Source: Candidatus Levyibacteriota bacterium
GTDB taxonomy: Bacteria > Patescibacteriota > Microgenomatia > Levybacterales > UBA12049
Length of the DNA: 42,761 nt
Direction: 5' to 3'
Assembly: GCA_013816255.1 (NCBI GenBank)
Contig: JACDET010000003.1
Location: 10,303-53,063, forward strand
Shown here: positions 25,836-35,049 of the stretch, piece by piece
Numbering within the stretch: position 1 is the first letter of the stretch
How the letters are laid out: each line of letters begins with the position of its first letter
Made by a program: the position numbers and the translations under genes
Notes under the pieces: generated by a model
What the model was told of the DNA's origin: nothing
What the model saw: only the letters and a program-made list of their open reading frames with translations
The model's database searches: none

Positions 25836-27355
25836 CTAGAGGGGAGATCCTGCTCGGTTAAGTAGCGAATAGATTGATATATCGGGCTAATCCTATGGTT
25901 CAATGTGCCATTATTGTCCCAAGCCAATCCTTCGGGGAACATTGAACCTATAAGTACTTTAGCCTGAGTTAGGGTTGCTCTTTTATACGCCTCCCCTAAG
26001 TCTGCAAGCATAGTTTTCATAAAAGCAGTAACCTCATCTATATTATATTTATCAAAGGTAGCGTCATCTTTGGCTATTTGCGCTTTTGTCATTTCACTCT
26101 CAATTAATGCATTTTGTTCCTTGAAGATTTCATCGGAATAGATTCCAGCTAAATTTTTCTGAACCAATAACTTTCTCGTAGCTTGAAGTTTGGCAATTTC
26201 ATCATCAGCACTGTTTTTAATATTTTGTAACCTCCCATGTCTTTCATAATATGCTTTATAGACAAACGTAATAAAGAGATTCAAACATTCTTTTTTCGGA
26301 GTAGTTTCTTTCAATACCTGCATAAGGGCATTTTCAAGCACAAGTGGCTTAATTGCTCTCCCCTTGCATGATCCACTACATCGATAGTAGGCATATTTAC
26401 CACCATGTCCTTTACTCCATCCTCCAGTTAAGCCCTTTCCGCAGAGAGCACATTTAATAATTCTTCTTAACGGTAAGGTTGGGTTGTCATGATTTCTGTG
26501 TGCCAATGCAACCTGATTCACATTTCTTCCGTCAAGTATTGCCTGTACTTTATAAAATTGTTGCTCAGTAATCATAGGAACGAAATTGCCTTTTACCTGC
26601 TCCTTGTAGGTTTTTGATGCGAGTATTCCCATATAGAACTTATTTCTAAAGAGTTTATTAACTCTTTGCGTACATAAAACATATTCTTTATCCCCCTGCT
26701 TCGCTCTAAGGCCGCTATCATTCATAAGATCCCTCATTTCCTTGAGAGATTTTGTTCCTGTTGCCATTAAATCCCACGCGGCTTTCATCTTATCCCATGT
26801 TTGAGGATTTTTAACTGCATATCCAGCTTCTACTTTGTAGCCAAGTGGTGCTTGCCCTGTAACAATCATGCCTGCCATAAATCTAGCTTTTAAACCATTT
26901 TTTGCTCTTTCACTGCGTATATCGTTATCAAGTTGAGCAAAACCCGCAAGTATTGTTTCAACTAATTTTTCTGTAGGTGAGTCTCCTGTTGGCTCTGTTG
27001 AGGAGATAATGTTCACGCCGTTTTCCCCGAGTTTCTTACGGATTGCTAAATAATCAGCAGTTATTCTTGAAATTCTATCCAATCGGTAGACAAATACTGC
27101 CTGAAATTTGTTTTTATTTTTTCTGGAGTATTCAAGGAGACTGATAAGCACAGGTCTTCCTATAATATTTTTAGCTGATCGCCCTTCTTCTCTAAAAACT
27201 TCAATAATTTCATAACCTCTTTTTTCAGCTTCTTTCCGACAGATTTCTTCTTGAGTATTTAAAGAAAAGTTATCAACTTGTTCTTCAGTTGATACACGAA
27301 GATAGAGAACTGCTTTTTTTCCATCCGCATACGTTGTAGGTGCTTGTAATTTCAT
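25817..27355 (-). CDS. Large serine recombinase with recombinase and zinc-ribbon domains
   Basis: AVLYLRVSTEEQVDNFSLNTQ, VYRLDRISR, LDNDIRSERAKNGL, CALCGKGLTGGWSKGHGGKYAYYRCSGSC. Confidence 0.95.
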   Translation of the reverse strand: MKLQAPTTYADGKKAVLYLRVSTEEQVDNFSLNTQEEICRKEAEKRGYEIIEVFREEGRSAKNIIGRPVLISLLEYSRKNKNKFQAVFVYRLDRISRITADYLAIRKKLGENGVNIISSTEPTGDSPTEKLVETILAGFAQLDNDIRSERAKNGLKARFMAGMIVTGQAPLGYKVEAGYAVKNPQTWDKMKAAWDLMATGTKSLKEMRDLMNDSGLRAKQGDKEYVLCTQRVNKLFRNKFYMGILASKTYKEQVKGNFVPMITEQQFYKVQAILDGRNVNQVALAHRNHDNPTLPLRRIIKCALCGKGLTGGWSKGHGGKYAYYRCSGSCKGRAIKPLVLENALMQVLKETTPKKECLNLFITFVYKAYYERHGRLQNIKNSADDEIAKLQATRKLLVQKNLAGIYSDEIFKEQNALIESEMTKAQIAKDDATFDKYNIDEVTAFMKTMLADLGEAYKRATLTQAKVLIGSMFPEGLAWDNNGTLNHRISPIYQSIRYLTEQDLPSSADERS

Positions 27356-27747
27356 GTACTGCCTTTCTCGTGTAACAATTCCTGTAATGTTGATCCATCA
27401 AAGATTGTTTTTTCATAATCATCCAGCCAACTACATGCTAAAAATTGGATAGCACTTGTCATATCCCTTATTTGTTCATCGGTAAAGTTATTTGCCAAAC
27501 CTCCTAGTATTTCCTTTGTTTTCTTAAGATTTTTTTCATCATGTTTTTGTTCTGGGAATAAATCGTCAAGAGATTTCTTAAGAGATTGAGAATTATTTTT
27601 TAGGTTGATTTGTTGATCCTCTGGATTTGGTGTAGCTGCTTCTAATACTTCTGTTATTGGGGCGATGATTTTCTCCTCAAAAACTCTATTTGACATATTT
27701 GGAGGCTGGGATGTAAATGAAGAATTTTTAAATAAAGAAGTTTGCAT
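27352..27747 (-). CDS. Hypothetical protein translationally coupled to the recombinase
   Basis: 131 aa; ATGA overlap with recombinase start. Confidence 0.65.
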   Translation of the reverse strand: MQTSLFKNSSFTSQPPNMSNRVFEEKIIAPITEVLEAATPNPEDQQINLKNNSQSLKKSLDDLFPEQKHDEKNLKKTKEILGGLANNFTDEQIRDMTSAIQFLACSWLDDYEKTIFDGSTLQELLHEKGST

Positions 27748-27749
27748 AC

Positions 27750-27796
27750 ACTATCGTTATATAGATAGTATATATCTAAATATAGATAGTTGTCAA
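27750..27796 (-). promoter_or_regulatory. Promoter/operator of the recombinase operon
   Basis: TTGACA-N18-TATACT with two ACTATCTATAT direct repeats 21 bp apart and inverted ACTATC...GATAGT. Confidence 0.65.
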
Positions 27797-27859
27797 GGTA
27801 TCGCTATTGTAATTAGCTACATTTATAGCCTCAAATGCTTTGTAGCACCACCTCTTTTA

Positions 27860-27978
27860 GAAACCTCTTCGGTTTCTCTGGTCAAGGATAAATGCACGAT
27901 GGTCGCGGCCATCGTCCTTGACCATTCACTTCCCGCTAGGACTGCTGTCATGTACGTCGGGCGCGGGCACGCGCCCAA
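27860..27978. other. Structured GC-rich intergenic region (three hairpins)
   Basis: AGAAACCtcttcGGTTTCT; TGGTCAAGGA...CGATGGtcgcggCCATCG-TCCTTGACCA; GGGCGCGggcaCGCGCCC. Confidence 0.65.
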
Positions 27979-28014
27979 CAACAAACAATTATGAAAACGA
28001 AAGGGGGTGAAGTT

Positions 28015-28440
28015 ATGACAATACAAGAACGAGAAGACGCATTAGGAAAATTTGTAGAACGAGAGATATATGTCTGCCAGTCTGCGTTAGTTGAAGAGGC
28101 ATTAAAAAAGCAGATTTTCTCAATAGATGATCTTGAGAATAAGTATCGGCCGTTTGATGGAAGGTTAATAACTCCGAATGTTTGCGTTCGGTGTCAAGGT
28201 GAATTCATTTGTCTTGACAGTGAGACCGGAGAATGTGAGTCTTGCTTTGAGGATCACCAAGAACCACAGGATATTTATGAATGGTGGTTAGTTTCTCCGT
28301 GGTTTAGTAAAAGATTACTAATGGAAGGTGAGCCGATTTTGGATAACGATTATGGTATATGGTGGGGGCGTTGTACCACAGGACAGGCTACAAGCATGGA
28401 TTACGTCATACAGAAAATCTATGACGATATTATGCAGTAA
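28015..28440 (+). CDS. Zinc-ribbon hypothetical protein (mobile-element type)
   Basis: SD AAAGGGGGTGAAGTTATG; CVRCQGEFICLDSETGECESC; C-terminal WWLVSPWFSKRLLMEGEPILDNDYGIWWGRCTTGQA. Confidence 0.7.
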   Translation: MTIQEREDALGKFVEREIYVCQSALVEEALKKQIFSIDDLENKYRPFDGRLITPNVCVRCQGEFICLDSETGECESCFEDHQEPQDIYEWWLVSPWFSKRLLMEGEPILDNDYGIWWGRCTTGQATSMDYVIQKIYDDIMQ

Positions 28441-28455
28441 TGGAGAGTGGAAATA

Positions 28456-28486
28456 GTGGGGCATAGCTTACATGCCCCACTATCCC
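28456..28486. terminator. Strong hairpin between convergent genes (putative terminator, no clear U-tract)
   Basis: ATAGTGGGGCAT-agcttac-ATGCCCCACTAT. Confidence 0.6.
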
Positions 28487-29262
28487 AAAGATGCTACAGC
28501 GGTAGTTATATTTACAAATCCTCTCTTTTGTACCTCTTCAGCGGTTGAAAGGTAAAACTTTATGTCGGCTTGTTCTTCGTTGAGTATTTTGGCAATGTAA
28601 TAAGTAAGCATTCGTTTAACTTTTTCATCAGGACAAATAAGAAGCATTGACGGGAAAGGCTTATCAGTGCTTTCTTCCCACTCACTACTCTGACAATAAG
28701 CAAAATACTGGCGTACAATGCCTTTTGCGATGTATAGACGAGGTGTCGGATCAATAATGGTTGTGAAACAACGCTTGATGCCCTGTGGCCGTTTAATGGC
28801 GATATAGGCGTCCAGTATGTCTTGAGGAAAGTAGTCATAGTCCGTTAGGGTATTTTTTGTTTCAAAAGTGATTGTCTCGTCGTGTTTCTTTTGTGATAGT
28901 AGCGTGAGATAGACATCTGCGATAAGGAGGCAATGGTCAATAAAGGTTTGTGATCTGTGCTTTTCTCGATATATTTTGTTTAAAATTGCAAGAGAATAGC
29001 TATTGGTAGATTTTAAGAGTTTACGGGCTTTTTTGGTTAATGTATATACGGCTGGTTTTTTGATAATTGTTTGTTTATCATAGTATCTCTGGAGGTATTC
29101 TTTTTCTGTTAGCTCTGTTAGCCAGGTATTGATACGGGTGTGGTTTTTGTGGTTGAGTAGTTTTTGGAATTGATGAGTATGAAGGAAACGGAATTTATAT
29201 AATAGGAAAAGGATAGTGTTTTGCGTATTAGTTATGTCTTTTTTTTGCATACTATTATTCAA
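28480..29262 (-). CDS. Replication-relaxation-like winged-helix protein
   Basis: ILFLLYKFRFLHTHQFQKLLNHKNHTRINTWLTELTEKEYLQRYYD...KPAVYTLTKKARKLL; family placement by eye. Confidence 0.7.
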   Translation of the reverse strand: MNNSMQKKDITNTQNTILFLLYKFRFLHTHQFQKLLNHKNHTRINTWLTELTEKEYLQRYYDKQTIIKKPAVYTLTKKARKLLKSTNSYSLAILNKIYREKHRSQTFIDHCLLIADVYLTLLSQKKHDETITFETKNTLTDYDYFPQDILDAYIAIKRPQGIKRCFTTIIDPTPRLYIAKGIVRQYFAYCQSSEWEESTDKPFPSMLLICPDEKVKRMLTYYIAKILNEEQADIKFYLSTAEEVQKRGFVNITTAVASLG

Positions 29263-29373
29263 TATTCCTTTATAGGGATAGCATGTCAGACTTTCTTATA
29301 AAATAGCTTCAATTTAAAGCTAATTTTGCATACAACGTCTTATACATTTTTATAATGTCCGAACATTATATCA

Positions 29374-29420
29374 CTTGACTCACCCTATATAACCTTATAT
29401 AATCTTATATATATCTTGTA
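29374..29420 (+). promoter_or_regulatory. Promoter of fic gene with overlapping repeats
   Basis: TTGACT-N17-TATAAT; ACCTTATA...TATAAGGT inverted repeat. Confidence 0.7.
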
Positions 29421-29432
29421 TAAGGTGCGTAT

Positions 29433-30488
29433 ATGAAAAAATTTGAAGCTAGATTAGACAATGTATCACATGAAGTTTGGGCAAAAATAACGCAAATTGA
29501 AGAATTAAAAGGCAGATGGAGTGCTGGCACTAACCTCAGCCCTCAAACTTTGGGACGGTTAAAACGTTCTGTTTTGATTACTTCAACAGGGGCATCTACG
29601 CGTATTGAAGGTTCTAAACTCTCTGATGAAGATATCGAGAAGATGCTTCGAGGTATATCTATCCAAAAATTTACCAATCGAGACAAGCAAGAAGTACAAG
29701 GATACTACGAATTGCTTCAGAATGTTTTTGAGAGCTGGGAAGAACAACGACTTGGAGAGGGGTTGATCAAGCATTTTCATAAAGAACTGCTGAAATATGT
29801 TGAAAAAGATATACTTCACAGGGGCGATTATAAAAAACAGGAGAACAAAGTAGAAATGATTGATGCTGAGGGGAAATCTATTGGGACACTTTTTGCTACC
29901 ACTCTTGCATACCTTACGCCAAAAGAAATGACAGAGCTTGTTGAGTGGACAAAACAAGCAATAGATGAAAAAAAGTACCATCCTCTCCTTATTGTTGGTA
30001 ATTTCATTGTTGAGTTTCTCAATATCCATCCGTTTCAAGATGGAAATGGGAGACTATCTAGAGTCCTCACAAATTTATTGTTATTACAACAAGGTTATTT
30101 ATACATGCCCTATGTGTCTCACGAAAAACTTATTGAAGATAACAAACCAGACTATTATTTAGCTTTGAGAAAGAGTCAAAAAACATTCAAAACTGCTAAA
30201 GAAGATGTCAACCCTTGGCTAAATTTCTTCTTAACCATCTTCTTAAAGCAATCACAGATGGCTATTGGTTTAATTACAGCAGAAAATATAGAAACACTAC
30301 TCTCCCCGAAGCAATTAGCCGTATGGGAATATTTACAAACTGTCGAGGAAGCAAGTCCCCAGGATATATCTGATAAAGCAGCTGTTGCTCGTCCTACAGT
30401 GAATCAAGTATTGAACAAACTTTTAGATTTGAAAAAGGTCGAACGAATTGGTGAAGGCTCAGCAATTCGCTATAGAAAGACCACGTAA
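29433..30488 (+). CDS. Fic family protein with C-terminal winged-helix region
   Basis: Fic motif HPFQDGNGRLSR; inhibitory-type motif STRIEG; C-terminal SPQDISDKAAVARPTVNQVLNKLLDLKKVERIGEG. Confidence 0.93.
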   Translation: MKKFEARLDNVSHEVWAKITQIEELKGRWSAGTNLSPQTLGRLKRSVLITSTGASTRIEGSKLSDEDIEKMLRGISIQKFTNRDKQEVQGYYELLQNVFESWEEQRLGEGLIKHFHKELLKYVEKDILHRGDYKKQENKVEMIDAEGKSIGTLFATTLAYLTPKEMTELVEWTKQAIDEKKYHPLLIVGNFIVEFLNIHPFQDGNGRLSRVLTNLLLLQQGYLYMPYVSHEKLIEDNKPDYYLALRKSQKTFKTAKEDVNPWLNFFLTIFLKQSQMAIGLITAENIETLLSPKQLAVWEYLQTVEEASPQDISDKAAVARPTVNQVLNKLLDLKKVERIGEGSAIRYRKTT

Positions 30489-30531
30489 TTAGAGGAACCT
30501 TTGCATGTGTGTTCAGCTTTTATTCTTTTGA

Positions 30532-33078
30532 TCAAAAAAGCAACGTTTCCTCCGGCAAAACCCTTTTTGGTCCTCTTTTTGTTTCTTTTTTTTGTTTGGT
30601 TGGCATCGTTTGTGTAAAAAATGTTTTCTGAATTTCTTGCTCAACATGTCTTTTTTCACTTGCGTATTGCTTTCTTGAGTAATTCCTCATTTTGTCAATG
30701 AATACTTTGTTTTGTGGGATTTCTTGATAAATTGTTTCTCCTGAAAAGCAGTCTTGTGGCGTATCGTTATTGATCTTCATGTAAAAATGATATGGAGGAA
30801 GATTGGTAATCTCATTTTTTGCGATGCTGGGTGCAAAGAATGACAGGATAAATTCTTCATCAAGGGGTCCCCCTGTTCGGAAACTAATAATACTTCCCGT
30901 ATTAGCAAGTATCACTTTTACCAAATCATGATCTTCAATCTGGGCAATCGTTTGATGTGCCAGGATGGCGTTTAATCGATACTTTCGCGCTTCACTCATG
31001 ATCTGTGCAAAGGAGCTCGTCGCAAAGTTTTGAAATTCATCGATATAAAGATAAAAGTCCTTTCGTTGATTTTCAGGAATTCGTGCCCGTTTCAATGCTG
31101 CAAGTTGAACGCCTGCTACGATGAGTGATCCAAACATAGTACTCATATCCTCTCCAATATTCCCTTTGGTAAGATCGCATAAGAGAATTTTGCCTGAATC
31201 CATAATGTCTGAGAAATCTAGTTTTGTTTCTTTTTGTCCTAAGATATTGGCCGCAAGAGATGAAGTGAGAAATTTACCAATTTTGTTAGTAATTGGTGCG
31301 ACTGCATCGGCTTTTTGGAAAGATCCCATTTGGGCAAATTCTTTTGTCCAGAAGAGTTTTAACATCTGGTTCTTGAGTGTGGCGACAACCTTTTTTCGAT
31401 AAACTACATCAACAAGGAGTTGTTGAATAGTAAAGAGAGTTGGTTGTTCGGTTTCAAGAGCTGTCAGAATGGTATTCCGAAGAATGTATTCCATGCGGGG
31501 TCCGGTAAATCTGGCTGCATACATTTTTGTAATAACTGAGATGAGATTACTCGTAACATGCTCTTTTTGTCGCTGCAGTTCATTTGCCGTAAGATCTTTT
31601 GGAAGAGCGAGTAAATTAAGCCCAATAGGAAACTCAGTGTCATCAGGATCAAAGAGAATTACATCTTTTGCTCGGTCTTTTGGAATAAGTGGTAATATCT
31701 GTTCAATTAAATTTCCATGCGGATCAATTACGCACACGCCTTTGCCGTTTTTTATATCCTCACGAATCATAGTTGCAAGCAGTGTTGTCTTTCCCATCCC
31801 TGTTGCACCGAGGACGTAGACATGACGGCGACGTTCGTCTTTGGTCAGGCCTATTTGTGTTACTGTCTCAGCAAAAGTATTATGCGCAAAAAAGATGTCG
31901 AACGGTTTATTTGTCTTTTTCAAACTAAGTGGTGCGGGAAGGAGTGTGCTTTTACTTTTGACAATATCTTCAGTTTGATTTAAAACTGTTGGGAAATGAA
32001 AAAGTCCGGCGATTTCTGTAGCAGAAAGAACAGGATTATCTGATAGCGCAAGCAATCGGTATTTCAGTTGTAGAAAGAACAATCTCCTTAACCAAGAGAA
32101 TTTTATAAGCATAGGAAATGATTTTTTTACACGGAGTTCTTGCTGATTGGTGCTTCGGAAACTTGCAAAGGAAGTAAAAAGTCCTTGCATACGAGAAGTG
32201 ATATCTTTTTCACTTTGTTGCGAAACGTACAGTCGAATTGTTGCTGCAAAGAGTTCTTTTTGTATTTTTTCATCAGTTTCTTTTTTATCTTGCTTCTTTG
32301 GTGCAAATAACCACAGAGGAGAGGCTTCAGTTTTATTATCATGTGACATGAGCCAGCTTAAAAAGGTGATTGGCGTAAGAAGAATGAAGGCAACTACATT
32401 AAGAAGCAGTATTCCCGGCGGAATATTTCGTTTCGTCCGTGGCGTAATAATGTATTGCACTGCAATGAATTCTCCATAATTAAGTTTGGTCATTTGTCCT
32501 GTGATATACGACATCGGATCATGCTGATCGAGATGCGTTTGCTCTTGAAGTGAATGAGCAAAACCTTTTGTTAATTTGAGCGTAACTGTCCGCCAGTATT
32601 GCTGTACATGCGTTTTCACCTTTATTGGGAGATAATCATCAACGATAGTAATTCGTGCGCCGGGAAGAAAAGAGAGTAAATGTTTTTTGATAACATCAGC
32701 GTCCGCAGGAGCAACCCGAATAAGAAACCTTATACCTGATTCTTTATTGGACACAATTTCAAGAGCAATATGTTTATTTTTTCCAAACAGTTTTTCAGCA
32801 ATTGATCGTTGTTGCAGGAGTGCATGCAAAGTTGCTAAAAACTGCTCAGTCGCAAGGGGGCTTTGTTTTGCATTATGTGGTGGAGTAATTTCGAGTAATA
32901 AGTGATCTGATCGAACTTTTAGCCAGGTCAGTATTAGCTTACAAATTAGAGCAATAATGAAACAAAAAATAGAGATAAGAATTAATAAATTGGTAAATAG
33001 TTGATAGTTATACACAGCTTTTTGAGGCAGATTGTTATAGAGGACAGTTTTATTACAAAAGGAAGAGTATAATAACAA
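30532..33078 (-). CDS. VirD4/TraG-like type IV coupling ATPase
   Basis: N-terminal TM; Walker A GATGMGKTTLLATM, VIDPHGNLIEQIL, YIDEFQNFATSSFAQIMSEARKYRLNAILAHQT. Confidence 0.9.
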   Translation of the reverse strand: MLLYSSFCNKTVLYNNLPQKAVYNYQLFTNLLILISIFCFIIALICKLILTWLKVRSDHLLLEITPPHNAKQSPLATEQFLATLHALLQQRSIAEKLFGKNKHIALEIVSNKESGIRFLIRVAPADADVIKKHLLSFLPGARITIVDDYLPIKVKTHVQQYWRTVTLKLTKGFAHSLQEQTHLDQHDPMSYITGQMTKLNYGEFIAVQYIITPRTKRNIPPGILLLNVVAFILLTPITFLSWLMSHDNKTEASPLWLFAPKKQDKKETDEKIQKELFAATIRLYVSQQSEKDITSRMQGLFTSFASFRSTNQQELRVKKSFPMLIKFSWLRRLFFLQLKYRLLALSDNPVLSATEIAGLFHFPTVLNQTEDIVKSKSTLLPAPLSLKKTNKPFDIFFAHNTFAETVTQIGLTKDERRRHVYVLGATGMGKTTLLATMIREDIKNGKGVCVIDPHGNLIEQILPLIPKDRAKDVILFDPDDTEFPIGLNLLALPKDLTANELQRQKEHVTSNLISVITKMYAARFTGPRMEYILRNTILTALETEQPTLFTIQQLLVDVVYRKKVVATLKNQMLKLFWTKEFAQMGSFQKADAVAPITNKIGKFLTSSLAANILGQKETKLDFSDIMDSGKILLCDLTKGNIGEDMSTMFGSLIVAGVQLAALKRARIPENQRKDFYLYIDEFQNFATSSFAQIMSEARKYRLNAILAHQTIAQIEDHDLVKVILANTGSIISFRTGGPLDEEFILSFFAPSIAKNEITNLPPYHFYMKINNDTPQDCFSGETIYQEIPQNKVFIDKMRNYSRKQYASEKRHVEQEIQKTFFTQTMPTKQKKETKRGPKRVLPEETLLF

Positions 33079-33136
33079 AAAACTATATTTTTGTACAGAA
33101 GCTTCGCACTTAAATTTGCAGGTACATTAATTGCTA

Positions 33137-34894
33137 TTATTTTGACGTAACTATATTCGTATTATCGAGGTTCCTATCGTCTATCAATCCTTCTGACACA
33201 TAGATACGTGTTTTACCGCCGTTACTTGCCGCCCACTCATCATACGGTGGCCTGATTGCTCTTGTAGTGTGTTCATTGCCTTTATACCACATTTCCGAAT
33301 CCAGTCCAATGCTCTTGCCAGCATCCTTATCATTACCCACAGCGACTCGATCAACAAGCCTATGTAGTAGCGTTGGATCATCTCGAACTTGGCTCATCAT
33401 CTCGCTGGCAACAGACTCAGGTAAGACAAATGTCATTGCCAATTCCGCCCTGCGAGAGTCATAGCCAACACATTGTGTCTGATACCGTAACGATACAGCT
33501 GGCTCACGACTATAGTTGGTGTCAGCACCTGGAACAAGCTCACCAAAGGTTGGTTGTCTGTAGCCAGCATCCGCACGATACGTTTCCTCCTCTGTTCCAA
33601 ACCATCCCTTTTTTACAGTTCTTGTTTTTTCTTCATACGCTGGTTCTTCTACGGGAGCGCTCGCTAATGCTTCATGCACTCCTTGGTCAAATAACTCGCT
33701 CATACTTATGCCCGAGCCAGAATACCAACGGGACGTACCTTCTATGCGTGCTCGTGAAGTGTAGGGATAGTTGCCGTTCGTATCAAATGCATGACCCGCA
33801 GTATCGCCCCCTCTGTCTCCATTAAATCCAGTATGGTATCCAGGAGGCAAAGATGCACGCGTCGCAAATCCTCCTACGGCCATAACTGTATCAAGGAGCA
33901 CTTCATCTTTAAGAGCTTCACGTGCTTCATGGATACCTTTTTGATCCTGTGTTTTGGCTGAACGTGTTTGATGCTCCCGCTGTCCTTCTACTGCCCGGGC
34001 AGTAACACGTCTTGCATCGACGAGGTTTTCCTCAAAGCGTGAGCGCCCATCAAACGCAGGGGAATCAAGCACAAACTCCGAGGTTTGTTCTAATGTATAC
34101 AGTCTATTTATGGCATCGTTTGCTTCGTCAGAGTCAGGATGAAACTGATTCCTGATCGCTTCCTGCTCTGCAATCGCTCTGTCTATGTGAGCAATGGTTT
34201 GGTCAAGGGTCATAGGGACACCATTTTCATGAACTGCATTATAAAGTTCATTTTTAACATCAGTTAAATCCGATGCATCTGCTGCAAGGTTACTTGAGCG
34301 AACATTATCATCAGTAACTGCAGCATGAGCTTCTTTTTGTTGAGCAAAGAGACCAGCAAGCTCGCTCAATTCGTGGCTTGTGGCAGGTGCTTGACGTAAT
34401 GCTTCCTCATCTTTTGTTTTCAGCCCACTACGCACAGCTTCAGGTTTTTCATTTTGAGTATCAAGAAAATCTATTGCTGCTTGAAAGTCAGTAATATCTT
34501 TTGCAACAGCTGCTGCTTTATCAGGATCACGCTTAATATCAGACCGTTGTGCTTTTCTCACTACATCGCTCAGTCCTTCCTCGAGGTCATCCGTAATTGC
34601 ATCGGACGCAGGTGCGTTTTTGAGATTGGCGAGTTCGGAAAGAACTCGGTGAATCCCTTCATATTTGGCAGCTTGTCTACCATATGCAGCGGAACTTGTT
34701 GCTTCAGCTTGTGCTCTGTGACTTTGTGCAATATGTCCAGCAAGCCTCGTTACTTCACCAATGCTCAATGGCCCACTTTGGGCTTCCCGTTCTGCTCCTC
34801 CGCCTCCGGCAAATGTGTCCGGTTGTGGCCCTGGATTATCTGGCAGATTAAGAGCATCAGCTTGTTTTATATCAAGTGGATTTAAGTCGTCCAT
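33137..34894 (-). CDS. Large hypothetical protein of the element
   Basis: 585 aa, no motif recognised. Confidence 0.65.
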   Translation of the reverse strand: MDDLNPLDIKQADALNLPDNPGPQPDTFAGGGGAEREAQSGPLSIGEVTRLAGHIAQSHRAQAEATSSAAYGRQAAKYEGIHRVLSELANLKNAPASDAITDDLEEGLSDVVRKAQRSDIKRDPDKAAAVAKDITDFQAAIDFLDTQNEKPEAVRSGLKTKDEEALRQAPATSHELSELAGLFAQQKEAHAAVTDDNVRSSNLAADASDLTDVKNELYNAVHENGVPMTLDQTIAHIDRAIAEQEAIRNQFHPDSDEANDAINRLYTLEQTSEFVLDSPAFDGRSRFEENLVDARRVTARAVEGQREHQTRSAKTQDQKGIHEAREALKDEVLLDTVMAVGGFATRASLPPGYHTGFNGDRGGDTAGHAFDTNGNYPYTSRARIEGTSRWYSGSGISMSELFDQGVHEALASAPVEEPAYEEKTRTVKKGWFGTEEETYRADAGYRQPTFGELVPGADTNYSREPAVSLRYQTQCVGYDSRRAELAMTFVLPESVASEMMSQVRDDPTLLHRLVDRVAVGNDKDAGKSIGLDSEMWYKGNEHTTRAIRPPYDEWAASNGGKTRIYVSEGLIDDRNLDNTNIVTSK

Positions 34895-35049
34895 TGTTTA
34901 TTATTATATACAACCGTTTAAAAAAAGCATACCGTATTATAAAGAAACAGCTACTTCGTAGTTGATCGCTACGCGGAGCTAGGACTTGTGTGACTTCAAT
35001 GATTCAGTGGAGCTTGTAAACTAGCACCGTAGGCTAGTAGAATAAAGGC

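Noticed and set aside
27823-28026. 67 aa minus-strand ORF
   Set aside because: Lies over the palindromic structured intergenic region; likely spurious
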